This document shows positions 5,982 to 6,722 of a stretch of DNA of 6,722 nt, piece by piece; positions within the stretch are counted from its first letter, which is position 1, and every line of letters begins with the position of its first letter. Source of the DNA: Nitrospirales bacterium. Its GTDB lineage: Bacteria > Nitrospirota > Thermodesulfovibrionia > Thermodesulfovibrionales > Dissulfurispiraceae. The notes under the pieces are model-generated. The model worked only from the letters and a program-made list of their open reading frames with translations. It searched no databases and was not told the origin of the DNA. The translations under genes were made by a program, and so were the position numbers. The stretch lies in contig JADLDZ010000202.1 in assembly GCA_020846375.1 (NCBI GenBank), forward strand, positions 1 to 6,722. The letters are read 5' to 3'.

Positions 5982-6059
5982 ACCCCCTACATTTCCCCTC
6001 CCCTTTCTTAAATATCCCGCCCTTGCCGCTGAGTTTTTTCTTGCAATCAGCTTTGATTA

Positions 6060-6489
6060 CGCTCGAAATGGGCAACTGGCTCGTCATGGGGCAAAAGCGC
6101 GGAGTGCTCTTATGAAAGCAGCTCTCCCTTTCATTCCGAAGTAAGGGAGATTTGTCGGTGTATTTTACACGACAAGGCTCTCCTGTCAGGTTTTTTTACA
6201 GATAAAAACAGGCTTCCTTTAAAATTTTTATTTAGATCAATAGCTTAGCTTCAGGCACGCAATTTGCTTAATGAAGGCAGCTTCTTCTTTCTCTGCTTCT
6301 GGATAAAGGGGGCTCAGGCTTCCTGGAGTCGCACGAAACCACACTTCTTCGACTACGCAGCCATGATGGTTCAGGTCACCTTTTCCGTCTCCTGCTTCAA
6401 TGTTCACGGCTGCGCAGCTCATGACGGAATTGGCGGAAGGCAGCCGCTCTGAAAACCGCACCTGACTTTTTCAGCAATGAGGGAATACC
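6060..6489. other. AT-richer stretch with no convincing gene
   Basis: This holds nested inverted repeats (6123-6212, listed separately), a very AT-rich patch (6213-6240), and then sequence that neither strand explains well. The best open frame is 6461-6237 on the - strand (74 aa, GTG start, containing G-D-L-N-H-H-G-C-V-V-E-E-V-W). It has no Shine-Dalgarno and I do not recognise it. It could be a fragment of an inserted element or chance. An Fnr-like sequence, TTTAT-TTAG-ATCAA, lies at 6227-6240 (9 of 10 consensus positions), but no -10 element is at the class II spacing. Confidence 0.4.
6123..6212 (+). repeat. Nested and competing inverted repeats ending in a T-tract
   Basis: TCTCCCTT (6123-6130) pairs with AAGGGAGA (6143-6150). 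Alternatively GGAGA (6146-6150), TTGTC (6152-6156) and GTGTA (6158-6162) pair with TACAC (6166-6170), GACAA (6171-6175) and TCTCC (6179-6183), with small bulges, making one long hairpin. Seven Ts follow at 6191-6197. A further CCTGT (6182-6186)/ACAGG (6208-6212) pair overlaps the end. The GTGTA-TTT-TACAC core also looks like a dyad operator. A terminator on the + strand or an old element end would both fit. Confidence 0.5.
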
Positions 6490-6722
6490 ATGCAGAAAGT
6501 ATATTGGTATTTCATACTTATTTTTTTCTGTATGTTCTTCATCGGAGGAATAGTGTACGCGGGGGATCTGATCATTGCGGGGTATACCATGGTGAGTAAA
6601 AGTAAAGCGGGGACAATCGACTATTAATCCACCTATAGGCCATAGTAATCAATAACGGGGAGTATCCCGCACAGAACGTTACGGCTTCACTTACCGGCCT
6701 TCCCGGAAGCATCACTGCCGTA
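6490..6722 (+). pseudogene. Broken gene for an exported protein (continues beyond window)
   Basis: ATG 6490 is preceded by GAGGG (6479-6483) and opens a 45-aa frame. It has a signal peptide, M-Q-K then a hydrophobic core (about residues 4-22) and a V-Y-A|G cleavage site after residue 24, followed by G-D-L-I-I-A-G-Y-T-M-V-S-K-S-K-A-G-T-I-D-Y and a TAA at 6625. Coding character resumes two bases out of frame from 6639 to the edge: A-I-V-I-N-N-G-E-Y-P-A-Q-N-V-T-A-S-L-T-G. Joined, the two parts resemble an immunoglobulin-like surface-protein repeat of the type '...Y-T-Y-R-x-x-V-x-N-x-G', which I recall from secreted proteins of Geobacter-like bacteria. That frame itself meets TAG at 6636-6638, so one indel alone cannot repair the gene: at least two changes are needed. 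The alternative is a genuine 45-aa exported peptide and a separate gene. Confidence 0.6.

Larger units (their letters stand above)
2670..6059 (-). mobile_element. Decayed prophage (phage-derived block) next to tRNA-Arg
   Basis: Three tightly coupled leftward genes of phage type run against a tRNA 3' end, opposite in direction to the host genes on the left. The set holds a mosaic injected-protein candidate, a truncated companion and a small gene. No integrase, terminase, portal, capsid, tail or repressor gene is present, and the first gene lacks its 5' part. The left limit (terminator/tandem repeat) is reasonably clear. The right limit, somewhere between about 5990 and 6060, is an estimate from the broken reading frame and the fall in GC. 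Confidence 0.55.

Noticed and set aside
5253..6011. 252-aa + strand frame
   Set aside because: An antisense shadow of the two - strand phage genes; it has no recognisable domain.
5470..6087. 205-aa - strand frame from 6087, as a possible N-terminal part joined by frameshift to the 217-aa gene
   Set aside because: Its body is a Gly/Arg/Gln-rich out-of-frame reading. The short leader has no domain, so a frameshift join is possible but unsupported.
6300..6320. Second attachment site: AGGGGGC near 6310 resembling the tRNA-Arg 3' end
   Set aside because: Only seven bases are shared and flanking bases differ, which is compatible with chance.
1..6722. CRISPR array or rRNA gene
   Set aside because: No regularly spaced repeats longer than 10 bp and no rRNA-like conserved segments were seen on either strand.

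Overview
This 6.7 kb window looks like a chromosomal region of a GC-rich Gram-negative anaerobe or facultative bacterium. My best guess is Desulfuromonadia/Thermodesulfobacteriota or Nitrospirota. That guess rests on the ferredoxin-tailed oxidoreductase, the Crp/Fnr regulator, two tRNAs without an encoded CCA, and a secreted-domain fragment at the right edge. No marker gene here fixes the lineage.

The left half (1-2613, + strand) is ordinary core-genome material: the 3' end of an Fe-S oxidoreductase gene with a two-cluster ferredoxin tail, tRNA-Pro(CGG), a Crp/Fnr-family regulator with its own clear sigma70 promoter, a 91-aa membrane protein, a TIGR00725/LOG-like nucleotide-binding protein, and tRNA-Arg(CCT). 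The main regulatory discovery is upstream of the membrane protein gene. An Fnr-like box lies exactly where a class II activator site should lie relative to a TAGAAT -10 element. It is followed by a leader of about 130 nt in which one anti-Shine-Dalgarno segment can pair either with a decoy copy or with the Shine-Dalgarno itself. The neighbouring Crp/Fnr protein is the obvious candidate activator.

The middle (2670 to about 6050, - strand) is a phage-derived block that ends against the 3' end of tRNA-Arg and its strong bidirectional terminator. Three genes run leftward with ATGA stop/start overlaps: the C-terminal remnant of a virion-type protein, an 819-aa large polyvalent-type protein carrying a PBECR-like nuclease-fold module and an HELGH zincin peptidase, and a 61-aa small protein. 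No integrase, capsid or terminase gene is visible. The first gene has no convincing start, so the block looks like a decayed prophage.

The right end (about 6060-6722) is AT-richer and mostly without recognisable genes. It has a cluster of nested inverted repeats with a T-tract, then the signal peptide and first residues of an exported protein. That reading frame is broken by both a stop codon and a frame change, and recognisable coding sequence resumes in another frame up to the window edge.
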